This document shows positions 11,130 through 21,913 of a stretch of 64,000 nucleotides of DNA, piece by piece. Source of the DNA: Selaginella moellendorffii (taxonomy: Eukaryota > Streptophyta > Lycopodiopsida > Selaginellales > Selaginellaceae). The stretch is taken from contig NW_003314314.1 in NCBI RefSeq assembly GCF_000143415.4, positions 250,263 through 314,262 of the forward strand, in the 5' to 3' direction. Every line of letters begins with the position of its first letter. The stretch's first letter is position 1. The notes beneath the pieces were generated by a model. The model saw nothing but the letters and a program-made list of their open reading frames with translations. It was not told the origin of the DNA and did no database searches. The position numbers and the translations under genes were made by a program.

Positions 11130-11420
11130 AAACTGAATAATTCTCAAAGCTCAGACACCTCGGACTTGCAGGAATCAACTCACAGGCTCCATCCCGGAAG
11201 ATGTTTGCACACTAATTATCTAGACTTAAGTAGAAACCAGCTCCATGGACTCCTTCCATCCGGCCTCGAGAATTTGAGAGTGCTTGGCCTCGGATCCAGC
11301 TATGGAGCCAGATACCAGCTGAGCTTAGACAACTTTCTAGCCTACACCAGCACAAGTTTGCTAGACGGAAGAAAACAAAGAAATGAGATTATAGCTGTGG
11401 TAAGTCAATAGTGTTTATGC
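11130..11420 (+). pseudogene. Leucine-rich-repeat receptor fragment with frameshifts
   Basis: Pieces reading NQLTGSIPEDV, YLDLSRNQLHGLLPSGLENL and RVLGLGSS in different frames match the LRR relics in the two arms, but with extra repeat sequence. Non-coding similarity to the relic at 8568 continues to about 11550 (for example tgtttgttggtgaatgt, ccttaaagctta). It is a decayed tandem relative of the arm LRR fragment. Confidence 0.6.
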
Positions 11421-12049
11421 ATTTTGTTTGTTGGTGAATGTCTACCATTGAATTCATGAGGTAAATGCTCTCTATCATTCTCCTTAAAGCTTATGCTCCA
11501 AATAGCTTTCTGTCATGCAGGAAAATGTCAAGTCAGTTTGTTCATGTTAGCATACATGTTTTTGCCACTGTGAAGGCCATTAGAACTTGTTCTAATTTAG
11601 ATTTTTCATTATAACACAGTTAATCAGGTGAGTAAGTTTTTCAATATAGTCCTTCATTGTTTTGTTGAAAATATCAAAGTTCCATATGATCATTCTTCAA
11701 GATAATGGAATTGTGTATTCATTGTGAAGTAGGTTGCTTGCAAGCAAGTATGAGCAAGGTTGTCTGTTGCCATTTCTTGTCTGATGCTCCATGTTATGAT
11801 GAGGGGCAATAAAAGCAACCTCAAACTCATCTATGATAGACATTAATAGTTTTTTATTCGCAATGCATATAAGACTCTTCAAGCCAATTCCACTATCAAA
11901 GACTTACATTATGTAAAACCATTGGAATAATCATTAAAATCTTTGCATCTAAGGTTCTTTTAGCAACCAAGAAATTCTTCACAATAATAATTAAATTAGA
12001 CACTTGTCCACACTATCACCCAAAAATGTAGTGTTTTGAGTTGATTTAT

Positions 12050-12400
12050 CAAAGAAGTTTACTTGGAGCATATATCATAGCCATTATACCATCCATCTCT
12101 TTTTGCATTTCCTCTTGCATTTTTTATTGATTTTTATTGAGGGGTTGCAACTCATGAATAACAATCTACATTGAGTTATTCTTCTTTATGACAAAAATTG
12201 TTGCACCAAATAAAGACTTACTTAGCTAAATAAATCCAAACTTAATTAGCTTTTTTGATTTATTGTTGAATTTTTTGCTTACCTTGGTAGATTTGCCTCA
12301 TTCCTAGCTCTAGTATAATTTTATATTCTACATCTTGTAATGGAAGAATGAGGAAATTCAGATAGAAAGACATTGGCAAACTCTTTAAATTTGGTGCATT
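12050..12400 (-). mobile_element. Degenerate Ty3/gypsy reverse-transcriptase N-terminal remnant
   Basis: On the minus strand, with stops removed, the reading gives EFANVFLSEFPHS, then ATIFVIKKNNSM and IVIHELQPLNKNQ. These align with the gypsy linker and RT fingers (FxDVFPxELP ... VLFVKKKDGSxRMCVDYRALNK). Several stops and shifts make it non-functional. The stretch 11430-12050 carries no recognisable gene. Confidence 0.5.
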
Positions 12401-12939
12401 CGAGCACTATGCTGCCACTGTAGCGCTGCTAACACCTCTACTGCCTAAGAACGTGAAGAGCACACCGCCATCACCACCACATTGCAAAATCCCGGGACAC
12501 TTTCCATGGATGGATGTGGTATCATCATCATCCATCGCAACATGGTAACCTATGCTCATATCACATCTTGCATTACTGTCTTTCCTCCTACATGTGCTTT
12601 GTTCCCCTTAAGTCACGAATAAATAATAAATAAGTGCAGTTCTATAACAAAAAACCCACTTCAAATATATAACAAAGAGTATAACAATTGGAGGTTGAAC
12701 TCCATCTTGAAATCATATATCCTTGATGCTACCGTACTATAGTGAGACATGTTTAATGCTCTACTTTATTTCCGGATCCACCTTCACCAACCATGGCATT
12801 CTAAAAATGAGATCCACATAATAGATATCTATCGTGAATGTGATTTCGGTATCAGAAGTTACTTGTCGGCCAGTTCTTACAGACACTCTTTCCTTACTGC
12901 CACGACGGCAGGAGGTCGGTATTGTTAGACCCTTTATTA

Positions 12940-13260
12940 GTCCCTATTGTGCTAGTGGAGTTAATTGGGCATTTCGAGTGTACTTAGACTAGACGAGCAT
13001 AAGGACAGAATTTCTATGTGTTATTAGCTAAGCATATTTAGCATAGTAAGGAGTTCCCGTTTCATTATATCTTGCATTGGCTAGTGACAAGAACCCTCGT
13101 ATATTGAGACTAGTCCTTCAATATTGCTAGATGATAGCTTACCGTGTTTACTAAACACCCTCACTATCATGCACTTTGTGTTAGTCTCACTTCGGTCTTA
13201 AATGCTATTTATGGAGAGTGTCTAGATTTACTCATTTGGTATATCTATAGAATGTAGAGA
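12940..13260 (+). mobile_element. Retroelement block shared with 56790-57240
   Basis: This matches 56790-57240 over its length (shared phrases gcataaggacagaat, agtccttcaata, tgctatttatgg). The downstream copy follows a gypsy RNase H remnant, so this is probably also pol or 3' interior sequence. No open frame remains. Confidence 0.5.
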
Positions 13261-13329
13261 TTGTCTTGAACACAACGGTGTTCATCCCATGTCCAATTTC
13301 GCAATTTAAGGATATTCCATATTTAGTAA

Positions 13330-13530
13330 GTTTTAGTACTGTTCACACTCAAGGACATTTAACCCTAAATATCTCAAGACCCTTAATTGATTGAAAAAGG
13401 GGGTGCATTCTTATTCATGGGCCCTTTCCCTCTATATTTGAACCCCAACGGATTGTCTCTCAAGTCATTCCCTTTGGTTTCTTACATTTATATTCCTAGA
13501 AGTGGCACCAAACTTCTTTACCCTATACTT
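13330..13530. mobile_element. LTR-like block with an inverse copy at 15410-15620
   Basis: The block from aaggacatttaaccctaaatatc to ggtttcttacat recurs on the opposite strand at 15410-15620 and, more diverged, in the arm at 1320-1500. That recurrence and its position among gypsy pol remnants support an LTR fragment. Confidence 0.5.
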
Positions 13531-13599
13531 ACATACCACCAAAATCTTATCAAGTTTTATGGCTTGATTAATTGCCTCTAAATCAAATTTATCCTAAAC

Positions 13600-13990
13600 A
13601 TCCTTGCTTAAATGCAATGCTATTTGAGAATGCCTTTTAAAAATGGTAAAGTAAAGCCTTAGCTTGGTTCCATTATGCTGACTATTATTATAAGTAAATT
13701 GCACTAATGAAATATATAAATTCCATTATCCTTGTCTTTAGTTAATGCTATAGTATAGTATATCCTCTACCAAGCCTTCACAAAGCTCTTCCAAAATCCA
13801 TTAGTGAACTTTGAGTTTCAATCGCTGACAATATCCTTTAACAAATTAAAATTAGAAAAAACCTCCAAATAAACTATAGCCAAGTTTTAGGTAGTGAAAG
13901 TTTTTTGAAGAACCAATGACTGCATATACTTTATTAATTGATCCACTATAACCCATGTATTTGTGGCAAATAAGTGATGAAGTTCATAAA
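13600..13990 (-). mobile_element. Degenerate Ty3/gypsy integrase core
   Basis: On the minus strand the reading gives TNTWVIVDQLIKYMQS, then LLKDIVSD and SKFTNGFWKSF. These match the gypsy integrase DDE core (xxVVVDRLTKMAHF ... GVPxSIVSDRDPRFTSxFW). A weaker later piece resembles EFAYNNSxHxS. Internal stops show it is dead. The remaining 13990-14480 shows no gene. Confidence 0.6.
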
Positions 13991-14489
13991 AATACTACAT
14001 TAATGGCTTTGAGGAATAGATAAATGTTACAAAAGCCCCTAACTTTTCCTATTTACCTGCTAATAAAGTTTGTATAACTTACAATAGTTGAGAATATCAA
14101 GCTTCAAATCCCTTCAATAAAAATTGCTGCTAATCAACTCCTATATTTTCTTCTATCTATAGCAAATACACACGACCATAACTCTTGCTTATAATGGAAA
14201 ACAACTTTTACTCATATATAGATTATTATTACTCCACAAGATTCAATGCTAAAAAGTGTATTCTATGGCATTGTAGTGTGATTTTATTAGACAATGGGAA
14301 GGATAACAACTTTGTTTTAGTAAAGTTTATTAAAGAGTATAGTGTAGAGTTTTTCCATACATAGTAGAAGGTGTAACTACTTCTACATAATATTTTAATA
14401 CTTGTGTTATAGGGCTATAAGTGTTCTTTGGCAAAACCATATTCTTAAATACTTTTTATTTTTTGGATATTGTAGCGCATGTGGTTTTG

Positions 14490-15640
14490 ACCCTTTATCC
14501 TATGATGATTTACCATAGGATAACGCCACGAAGAGGAACATAAACCCTCTTTATGCCACGTGACACATGCCACGTATCCAAGGACAGTGGTGTGAAACCC
14601 AAGTTTCAAGGCCTTGGGCCATTGAATGAAGGTACAGAGCCAAACTCCTAAGCATGGAGCTAAGGAGCGGCAGAATAGGACCACAGAGCAATTCCTAAGC
14701 ATATAGCCTAAGGAGCGAAGGGATAGTAGCACAGAGTGACATGGAATAGTCCTAGAGCTTTCAATATCCTAATGCAAGTACCAACATGCAAAACGAAGCC
14801 AAATGGAGTCTAGTGCTATTTCGACATATCAGTGGCCTAATGCAAGGATATGAATACTCCACTAGCTAGCATGGTGTGGAACTTGAGCTTAAACCCAAAC
14901 TGGACACAAAACAAGGGAAAACATGCAAACATAAGCTAGCTATACCTCACGTTAGTTGGCCATGCCCGACCTATCCATTTGAAACCCCCCATATCCCCCC
15001 CACCCCCCCCATTGTTTGTTGAGGAACAGACACTTTGGGCTTTCACCCCAAGCCTCCCTTAGTACCAAGAGTTAGTCTCTGGGACAAGCTTGGGTTGGGT
15101 GACCTCCCGGAAAGTCTAAACTCACAAGCTTACATTTGGTATATTAGAGAGTCCAACTTAGGTCCAACTCTGTTAGTTGGCTAAGGGAATCACACCACAT
15201 ATTGATTGACATTTGGCTGGTCTAGTTTACTCTTGCTGGGCTCGACCGAGGGGTAGGGTGTCAAGAACCACATATTGATTGACATTTGGCTGGTCTAGTT
15301 TACTCCCGCTAGGCTCGACTTGAGGGGAAGGGTGTCAAGAAAGCGGGGCTCTCGGGAAAGTTGCGGCTCTCAGCTTCCGTTCACGAGGGCGTGAACTTGC
15401 AGGAAAGTATGATGGATTGTAAGCAACTAAAGGGAATGATTTGAGAGACAATCTGTTGGGATTCAAATATAGAGGGAAAGGGCTCATGAATAAAAATGCA
15501 CCCCTTTTTCCAATCGGTTAAGGGTCTTGGGATATTTGGGGTTAAACATCTCTAGGTGTGAATAGTACTAGGCTGGATGACTTCCCGGGAAGTCCAAACT
15601 CAAGAGCTTATAATAAAGTGGAAGATTTTATTTTTATGCA
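14490..15640. mobile_element. LTR-type non-coding sequence with poly-C and a 75-bp tandem duplication
   Basis: The stretch has a C-rich tract (14986-15010) followed by ctttgggctttcaccc, the same motif found in the large LTR element at about 58230. A unit beginning caccacatattgattgacatt is duplicated in tandem (about 15190 and 15268). 15410-15620 is the inverse copy of the LTR-like block at 13330. Short frames here, such as 14445-14732 minus, show no domain. Confidence 0.45.
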
Positions 15641-15649
15641 AGTGATCTT

Positions 15650-16040
15650 TTTGTCAAGTCACCAATAGAACATTTTAGTGCTTTTGTGGAGTGATAAACT
15701 TTCTCATAGATATACTAGTTTATATGAAATGTCAAGGTATATAGGTAAGATGGCTTATCAATTGCAATTGCCAGCTAAGGTGAAAATTCATTTGGCATTT
15801 TATGTCAACCAATTGAAAGGTGAATTGTTTTAAAGTGAAGAGTTTGATATATACAATTGTGGATGCTAGACTAGGAGCTTCTATAGTGTTCTTCAAAAAA
15901 AGTGATTACCTATAGAACTCATTATTGGGATAAAGACTTTATTTGGTGGGAGGAAGAATTGGTAGGCACAAACTTTAACCATATTTAAGTTGATCTTAAT
16001 AAATTTATGGCTGTTTCAAAGTTTTTTACTTTGAAGTGTG
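15650..16040 (+). mobile_element. Degenerate Ty3/gypsy integrase C-terminus
   Basis: The reading GKMAYQLQLPAKVKIHLAFY followed by VNQLKGEL matches the conserved gypsy integrase tail (GxVAYxLxLPxxxRIHPVFHVSxLK). A later WDKDFIWWEEELVGTNFNH resembles the chromodomain-like ATWE segment. It ends at a stop near 15988. Confidence 0.65.
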
Positions 16041-16079
16041 TGAACAATATACATTACTTCCTTGGCAAGGTGTAATATC

Positions 16080-16480
16080 TTTGTCATTTTGTTAGTCATC
16101 TTTCTAATGGTATTACACCATTGCAAATATTATTGAAGTTGTCAACATCATCTTTCATCTTCTCTGAAGACTATGAAAAAGCATTTATGAATCTCAAATA
16201 ATTATTAACATATGCATGGATGCTTTTAATATTATGTTGATGCAAGAGCATAAGTGTATTTAGTTAGTGTTATCCTATATCATATGTACATTGCAATTAG
16301 TAGAGGTGAACTATTCCATGACAAAAGAATATTTAGCAGTAATTTAGAGTTTCAAGAAGTTTCATTCATACTTGCATGGTTTTTGAACATTGCTAGAAGG
16401 TGATCATTATTGAAGCAGAAGAATTTAGTTGGTCGTATTTTAAAGCTTAAGATATATGATTTCAAGGATTAGGTAAAAAG
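16080..16480 (+). mobile_element. Degenerate Ty3/gypsy RT/RNase H junction
   Basis: Readable pieces are HFVSHLSNGITPLQ, FSEDYEKAFMNLK and VNYSMTKEYLAVI followed by SFKKFHSYLHG. They match the gypsy RT thumb and RNase H (EKAFxxLKxxLTxAPVL ... ERNYSTTEKELLAVVWAxKxFRxYLLG). It lies downstream of the integrase tail although it should lie upstream, so the two come from different insertions. 16490-17090 holds no gene apart from a coiled-coil 5' relic near 16800. Confidence 0.65.
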
Positions 16481-17174
16481 TTTTATGACTAATACTAACA
16501 CCTTTCCTCAAGTTTCTCTCTTTTATTCGGTCTTTTCTCATGTTCATAACAAGTTTGTTATTTCAGCATCAGTGATTTTTTAGATAAGAATTCCATAATG
16601 TTAGCAGTTGCTATATTTGATATTTAATTTCTATAAAATATAGTCTTTTGATGAAGTTTGTGAGGCTCAAAATGTTAAACCATGATTTTGATTAATGACT
16701 TGCTATTTCAACATTCAGATGCCTTAAAAATGATTTTCTTTGCTTTATAAAAATTGATCATGATGATCATTTGCAATTGATAACTGTATGATAGACTTTA
16801 TATGCCCTTTTTGGTTGAAAGAGAGATTGACTCGTCTACAGTACTCTTGCTCCATCCATATTCGTTTAATCTAAGTTTTAGGACTAACCTTTAGACACAT
16901 TAATGTAATTCAATTAATCTGTAATAATCCCCTTGTAAGCTAATATTATTTGACCTGGTGATTCATTTTCACAGCACTACAAGGATTGAGAGAAAAGCAT
17001 TGAATTTGTGTTCTTTCCTATGTACAAGCCGGTTTCGGGTCGGTCACTGAGGGGAAAATTGTGGAGTTTCGCTGTACCTGTCTTACACCTTTTGTTGTTC
17101 TCTAATGTACAGACGAGCGAGCGAGCGAGCCAGAGATAATAGAGTCATACCTCGAAGAGCTTCCCAGCGCTTGA

Positions 17175-20100
17175 TCACAGCGACAGAGCAAAGTTGACGT
17201 CCTCAGCTCCCAATCCTCCCGCGTCCTCCACTTTGATCCACGAACTTCCAGTCTTCCTGTACTGCGGGACCGCCAGCGAGAGCGTGAGTGGGCTTTGATC
17301 CTCACCTCCTCCAGGCAACGGAGCTCCGGCCTTCTTCTCCCGCTGCCTCGTCTCCAGCTTGTCGAAGAGCGAGAGAGGCTCCACCGAGGGAGCCAGCTCC
17401 AAGTCGAGTGCTCCCGCTCCTCCTCCCTGGCTCTCCCTCCATGGATCCAGCTCCCTGAGACCCGACGCCTGGCTGGCTGGAAAGAGCTCCTGCGTTTTAT
17501 CCACCTCCGAGCCCAGGAGAAAGTTGTGGTACAGCGGTGACTCGCTGCCTTTGGCCTTAGAAGCTTTGGAGCTCTGAGCTTCGCTGGAATCCAGAGAGTC
17601 CGTGCTTGACTTCGAGCGATGTTTTCTTCGTCCTGGAGATCTCGACCGGGACCTGTAGCGTCTTCTAGCTGGAGAACTGGACCTGGAGCGTGATCGGGAG
17701 CGAGCGAGCCTACCGGACCTGCTTCTTTTGAGTCCTTCTCTTCTATCCCTCTCCCTCTCTCTGTCTCTATCCCGCCAGTCTCTTTCTCGATCTCTATCCC
17801 GTTCTCTGTCTCGATCTCGTTCCCGTCCCCGGTCTACGTCCCTGTAGCCTTTGTCCCGGTCTATGTCCCTGTAACCCTTGTCTCTCCGATCCCTCGCATC
17901 ACGCTCTCTATCTCGGTCTCTAGGACGATCGTGACGATCGGTCTCCTTATCACGATCCCGCTCGCGATCTTTTTTATCCTTATCCCATCGAGATTGGCCG
18001 CGTTTCTCTTTCTTGGAACTGGGAAGCTCCTCCAACGGTCTTGGTGAGCCACTCTAAATGACAATGATTAATAAAAGTGCAGCATTAAACGAGAAACAAG
18101 CACCTTTTCCGAGCGTTGCGCCTCTATTCGGTTCTCTTTTGCTTGAGCAGCTGGTTCCTGCAATGGCAGCTTCGGAGGTCTTGAGGACAAGTGTAAGGAG
18201 ATACAAACCTTCTCAATGTCTAAGCCTGACGATGCAACAGTTTCAAATCCTGGAGGCAGTTCATCCATCGGTCGCTTGATCGACGGTTGACTGGAAATCT
18301 CAGATTTCTGAGGCTTCGCATTTTTATTGTTTGGTTCCTCAATCACTGGATTACTCTTCGTCATTGTCGTTGGGGCGGCTTGCAGGGTGACAGCTTTTCT
18401 ACCTTGAAAGACCCCCCAGAGGTACATTTTATTCCGCCAAACTGAAAGTAAACGTGAAACTATTAGACCTCTCGTAACAAAACAAAGCGGACCAAACTTA
18501 CGATTAAAGGCTTCTGCAAGCCGAAGTGAAGGAATTATCAGCAGTTCTGCACCTTCCACAAAACTTTTCAAAACAAGATCTGATTTCACCATACGGTCCA
18601 AAAGTTGGTTGTATTGCGTTGGATAACTGGCAAATTTTCAGTTGTTAATGAATGACAAATTAAAAAAAACCCGACAAACCTTCCGTTGTCCACAGGAAAA
18701 AAATATAACGCGATATCCTGATCATTGGGGGGGTTGGTCAGGAACTTCTTCGGCCACGCAGAAGCTCGCTCGACTTCGTGAAGTTTTAACGGAGACGATA
18801 ATAATTTCGACGCTTCCAAAACCTTGGGTGCTGCTTTGTCTGATGGATGAGCTTGTATACCGTCGTATGACGAAACACTCCCTTTGGCGGAAACCTCAAA
18901 GCTTCCGCTGTAAAATCGAACCATCAATGATAATAGACCAGAACTTAAGAGGCATACCTCCACAAGACATTGGCTGTAGGCACAGCTGGTGAGGCTTCTG
19001 GTCGAATAGAAGGTGACGGTAGAATCTTAGTTCCCGTGGGCGTTGAGATGGAAGGGACTTCAGGAGTGGATTGCATGATCTGTCCCAAGATCGCCTTAAC
19101 GTTGGCTTTCTCTAAACTTGGAGTAGTCTGTTTTGATGCACTGCCGATTCTCGCATTTGTATCATCGATACTCGGAGAAGGATCCTTTGACAAAGCTTTC
19201 ACGGTGCAAGATTGAGCTGAATGACCGATTTCCTTGCATTTATAGCATCGTGATGTGTTGTCACTTGACCATGGATCCGATACGGCGTTTTCAGCTAAAG
19301 GAGCTGGTTTCGCAATCTCTGCAGAAACTATCAAGTCAAAACAATGGTATAACGTTAACAATCTTATTACCTTCTTTAAATTTCGACTCTCCGGCATTGT
19401 TGGGGACGGTAGGCACGACGGTAGGCCTCGGTGTGTCAGGCCGAGCTGCGAAAGATTCAATAAAATAAATGAGATGAACACGGTTAAATATTCTCCTAGC
19501 AATTACCATCTTTCACACTGGGATGCACGGCCGCAGGTCTCGGTGTGTCAGGCCGAGCTGCAAAAGATTCAATAAAACAAATGAGATGAACACGGTTACA
19601 TATTCTCCTAGCAATTACCATCTTTCACACTGGGATGCACGACCGCAGGTCTCGGTGTGTCAGGCCGAGCTGCAAAGACAGAATAAAACAAATGAGATGG
19701 GCACTGTTACATGGTCTCCGGGCAATTACCATCTTTCACACTGGGAGGCACGACCGCAAGTCTCGGAGTGTCAGGCGGAGCTGGAAAGACAGAATAAAAC
19801 AAATCAGATGAGCACTGGTGCATAGTCTCCGAGAAATTACCATCTTTCACACTGAGATGCAAGACCGCAGGCCTCGGCGCGTCAGGCAGAGCTGCAAAGA
19901 CAAAATAAAACAAATGAGATGAGCACTGTTATAGTCTCCGAGCAATTACCATCTTTCACAATGGGATGCACGGCCGCAGGTCTCGGAGTGTCAGGCCAGG
20001 CTGAAAATCAAGTTAGTAACTTCGTCACATGTATATTGCTAGAAATTACCATCTTTTGCAGTGGAAACTCCGACTGTAGGTCTTGGTGTGTCAGGCCTGG

Positions 20101-21408
20101 CTGTAAATTCAAAAATTTTAGAACTGTTATTGACTTCGAAGCTCCCACTTACTTACCATCTTTTGGTTTTAGAATTTTGGAGTCTCCATTTTTGTTTGCA
20201 TCTGTCGCGGCTCTTGATGTATCCAGCCAAGACTTATTTTCTGCACGTTGCAAAACTCATTAAAGAGAAAATACACAAGTCAATCAAGAATACCTTCTTT
20301 AGATTTCACTAACTCCGCAACTGGTTTTGGTGATGTTTTTTCTCGTTGTTGAGCTATGAGTTGAGTTGGCCGTTCGCTAGCTTTTGGTCCCCTTTCAGAT
20401 GGTGCTTTGCTGGTTCGCAAAAACGGAAGAGGAGGCTTCGCAATAGCTGGCATGGGCGATTTCCCTTTTAAAACGCCGAGTTTTCCCGGCTTGCGAGGTG
20501 GGAGAGGCTTAGCTTTTCCCACAGTTGGACTTTTGATGGCCTTTTCACTGTCGGCATCGCCCGACTTCAGTTTTGAAGGCGTCAGCGCGTCAACTTGTGG
20601 CAGCTTTGATGAGGCACCTTGGGCAAGGTTGGGCTTTACACCATTCTCGCGACTTTTACACTTGCAAGATTCGCATAGCCACTCTCCCACGGGCATCTCT
20701 ACAAGGGGTGTCTCCATACAGTATCTGAAAACACGACAACCCCATTATAAGCCATCAAAAACCAGGTGCCAGCTTACGTATGCTCCGCGCCTTCGCTGCA
20801 ACTAGTGCACACGGCGAGCCTGTCCTCATATCCGGCATCCCCGCATATGTCACAAACTTTAACCTGCAAAAACCCAATAAGAACACCAGAAATAAGGAAG
20901 AAAAGAAAAGACAACTCACATCCTCCACATCCGTTGCTTCGCTAGCTTTCTTAGTCGAAAGCTCTTCAGAGTTTTTTGCGTCGTCCACTGGTTCCCCTTC
21001 GTCCTTGGTAGCAGGAACATCCTCGTTTCCAGCCACAGTAGTAAGAACTTTCCTCCTTTTTCTCTTGGGAGAGCCAGGAGAAGCGATGGTCGATTCGTTC
21101 TCCTTCATAGTGCCCAAGGCCTGATCCTCCGCATCGCTTACCACTGGAGGAAATGCTCTGGAGTCCCAGGGGACATGGCTGCTTCCAGCCGATCCATCCC
21201 CTCCAAGTTCCTCCAATGGCTCCTCCCTGTTGGTCTCGTCGGGATTTCTCTTGTAGTTATCGTCTAAAAGTCTTCTTCGTTTAGATGGTTTTGAGCTCGT
21301 CAAGTTGGTCCCGGAAATCCTTTTGCTGACCTCACTTTGCGAGACAAACACCTCTGGCGGCTCCAGCTTTGAGTCGCTATTCTCATCGGCTCGTGAGTTG
21401 TCGATCAT
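17175..21408 (-). CDS. AIPP2-like PHD-finger chromatin protein with zinc knuckle and RS/RD-rich tail
   Basis: A multi-exon gene starting at ATG 21408. The first exon (to 20920) is acidic and basic with nuclear-localisation runs (SPKRKRRK). The next exons give a PHD finger, VCDICGDAGYEDRLAVC, CSEGAEHTYC, GEWLCESC, with all Cys/His ligands. A series of 51-nt exons follows (19393-20103), then a CCHC knuckle (CYKCKEIGHSAQSC). Next comes an AIPP2-type SPOC-like domain (SGSFEVSAKG, YDGIQAHPS, IALYFFPVD, LDRMVKSDL, YLWGVFQGRK). The last exon (17175-18054) encodes a long Arg/Asp/Ser-rich tail. In Arabidopsis, AIPP2 and its paralogue act with BAH and CPL2 partners and with EDM2/ASI1 in chromatin-dependent transcription control. 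A similar nuclear role is inferred here. Introns are 50-100 bp. The RS-like tail and tandem exons are unusual for the family. Confidence 0.85.
19393..20103 (-). repeat. Tandem array of seven near-identical 51-nt exons with their introns
   Basis: Units of about 105-115 bp repeat with starts (plus coordinates) near 19393, 19505, 19617, 19729, 19840, 19949 and 20050. In most units the exon is bounded by a cag/ctg acceptor and a gtaattgc donor, is 51 nt long and encodes 17 residues of the pattern ARPDTPRPAAVHPSVKD. Because 51 is divisible by three, each unit can be added or skipped without a frame change. The outer units (19393 and 20050) are the most diverged; the inner ones are nearly identical, showing recent expansion. 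Confidence 0.85.
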
Positions 21409-21913
21409 ATGAATGAAAAAACGATTTTCTTCCGAAATATCCCCTTACCCTGCAGCAAAACAACGTAAATCATCCGGAAAGATCTCAAACGCTCAACGCA
21501 TCGATCGATCGATGCATCCAGAGGAGAAACACCAATTCCTCCATCGACTGACCTGATTCTCAGCTCCTCGCCCTTGCCCGCCGCTGGCGGCAGCTACTGG
21601 CGCCGCGCACCCGTCCACATTCGCGAATTCGGCGATGCCCTAGCGCTCCCTCTCTTGCTGCGCCGCTGCCTGTCCAATCGTTTCCGCCAGTTTTCGGCGC
21701 AGCGCGCGAGGATCTGGCGCAACGCGGCCGTGGATGGATTGATCGCGCGCTCCTCTCTCCGCCTCTTCGTCAAGCGCCTTAGGGATCGTCGACGACACAA
21801 ATGCACTGAAACCCTCTATTTATTAAAAGGGTTTAGCCCTAGCCTGGTATATTCCTCGAGGCTCATTGTAGCATATTCCGTCAGTCAGTCCTACCAAAAA
21901 ACCAAAACGTTTC
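21409..21913. other. Upstream region of the AIPP2-like gene, 3' side of SERINC
   Basis: This is GC-rich between about 21540 and 21800 with cgatcgatcgatg repeats, and AT-richer elsewhere. It should hold the 5' UTR and promoter of the AIPP2-like gene (minus) and the 3' UTR of SERINC. Telo-box-like aagggtttagccctag lies near 21826. No further gene is supported. Confidence 0.45.
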
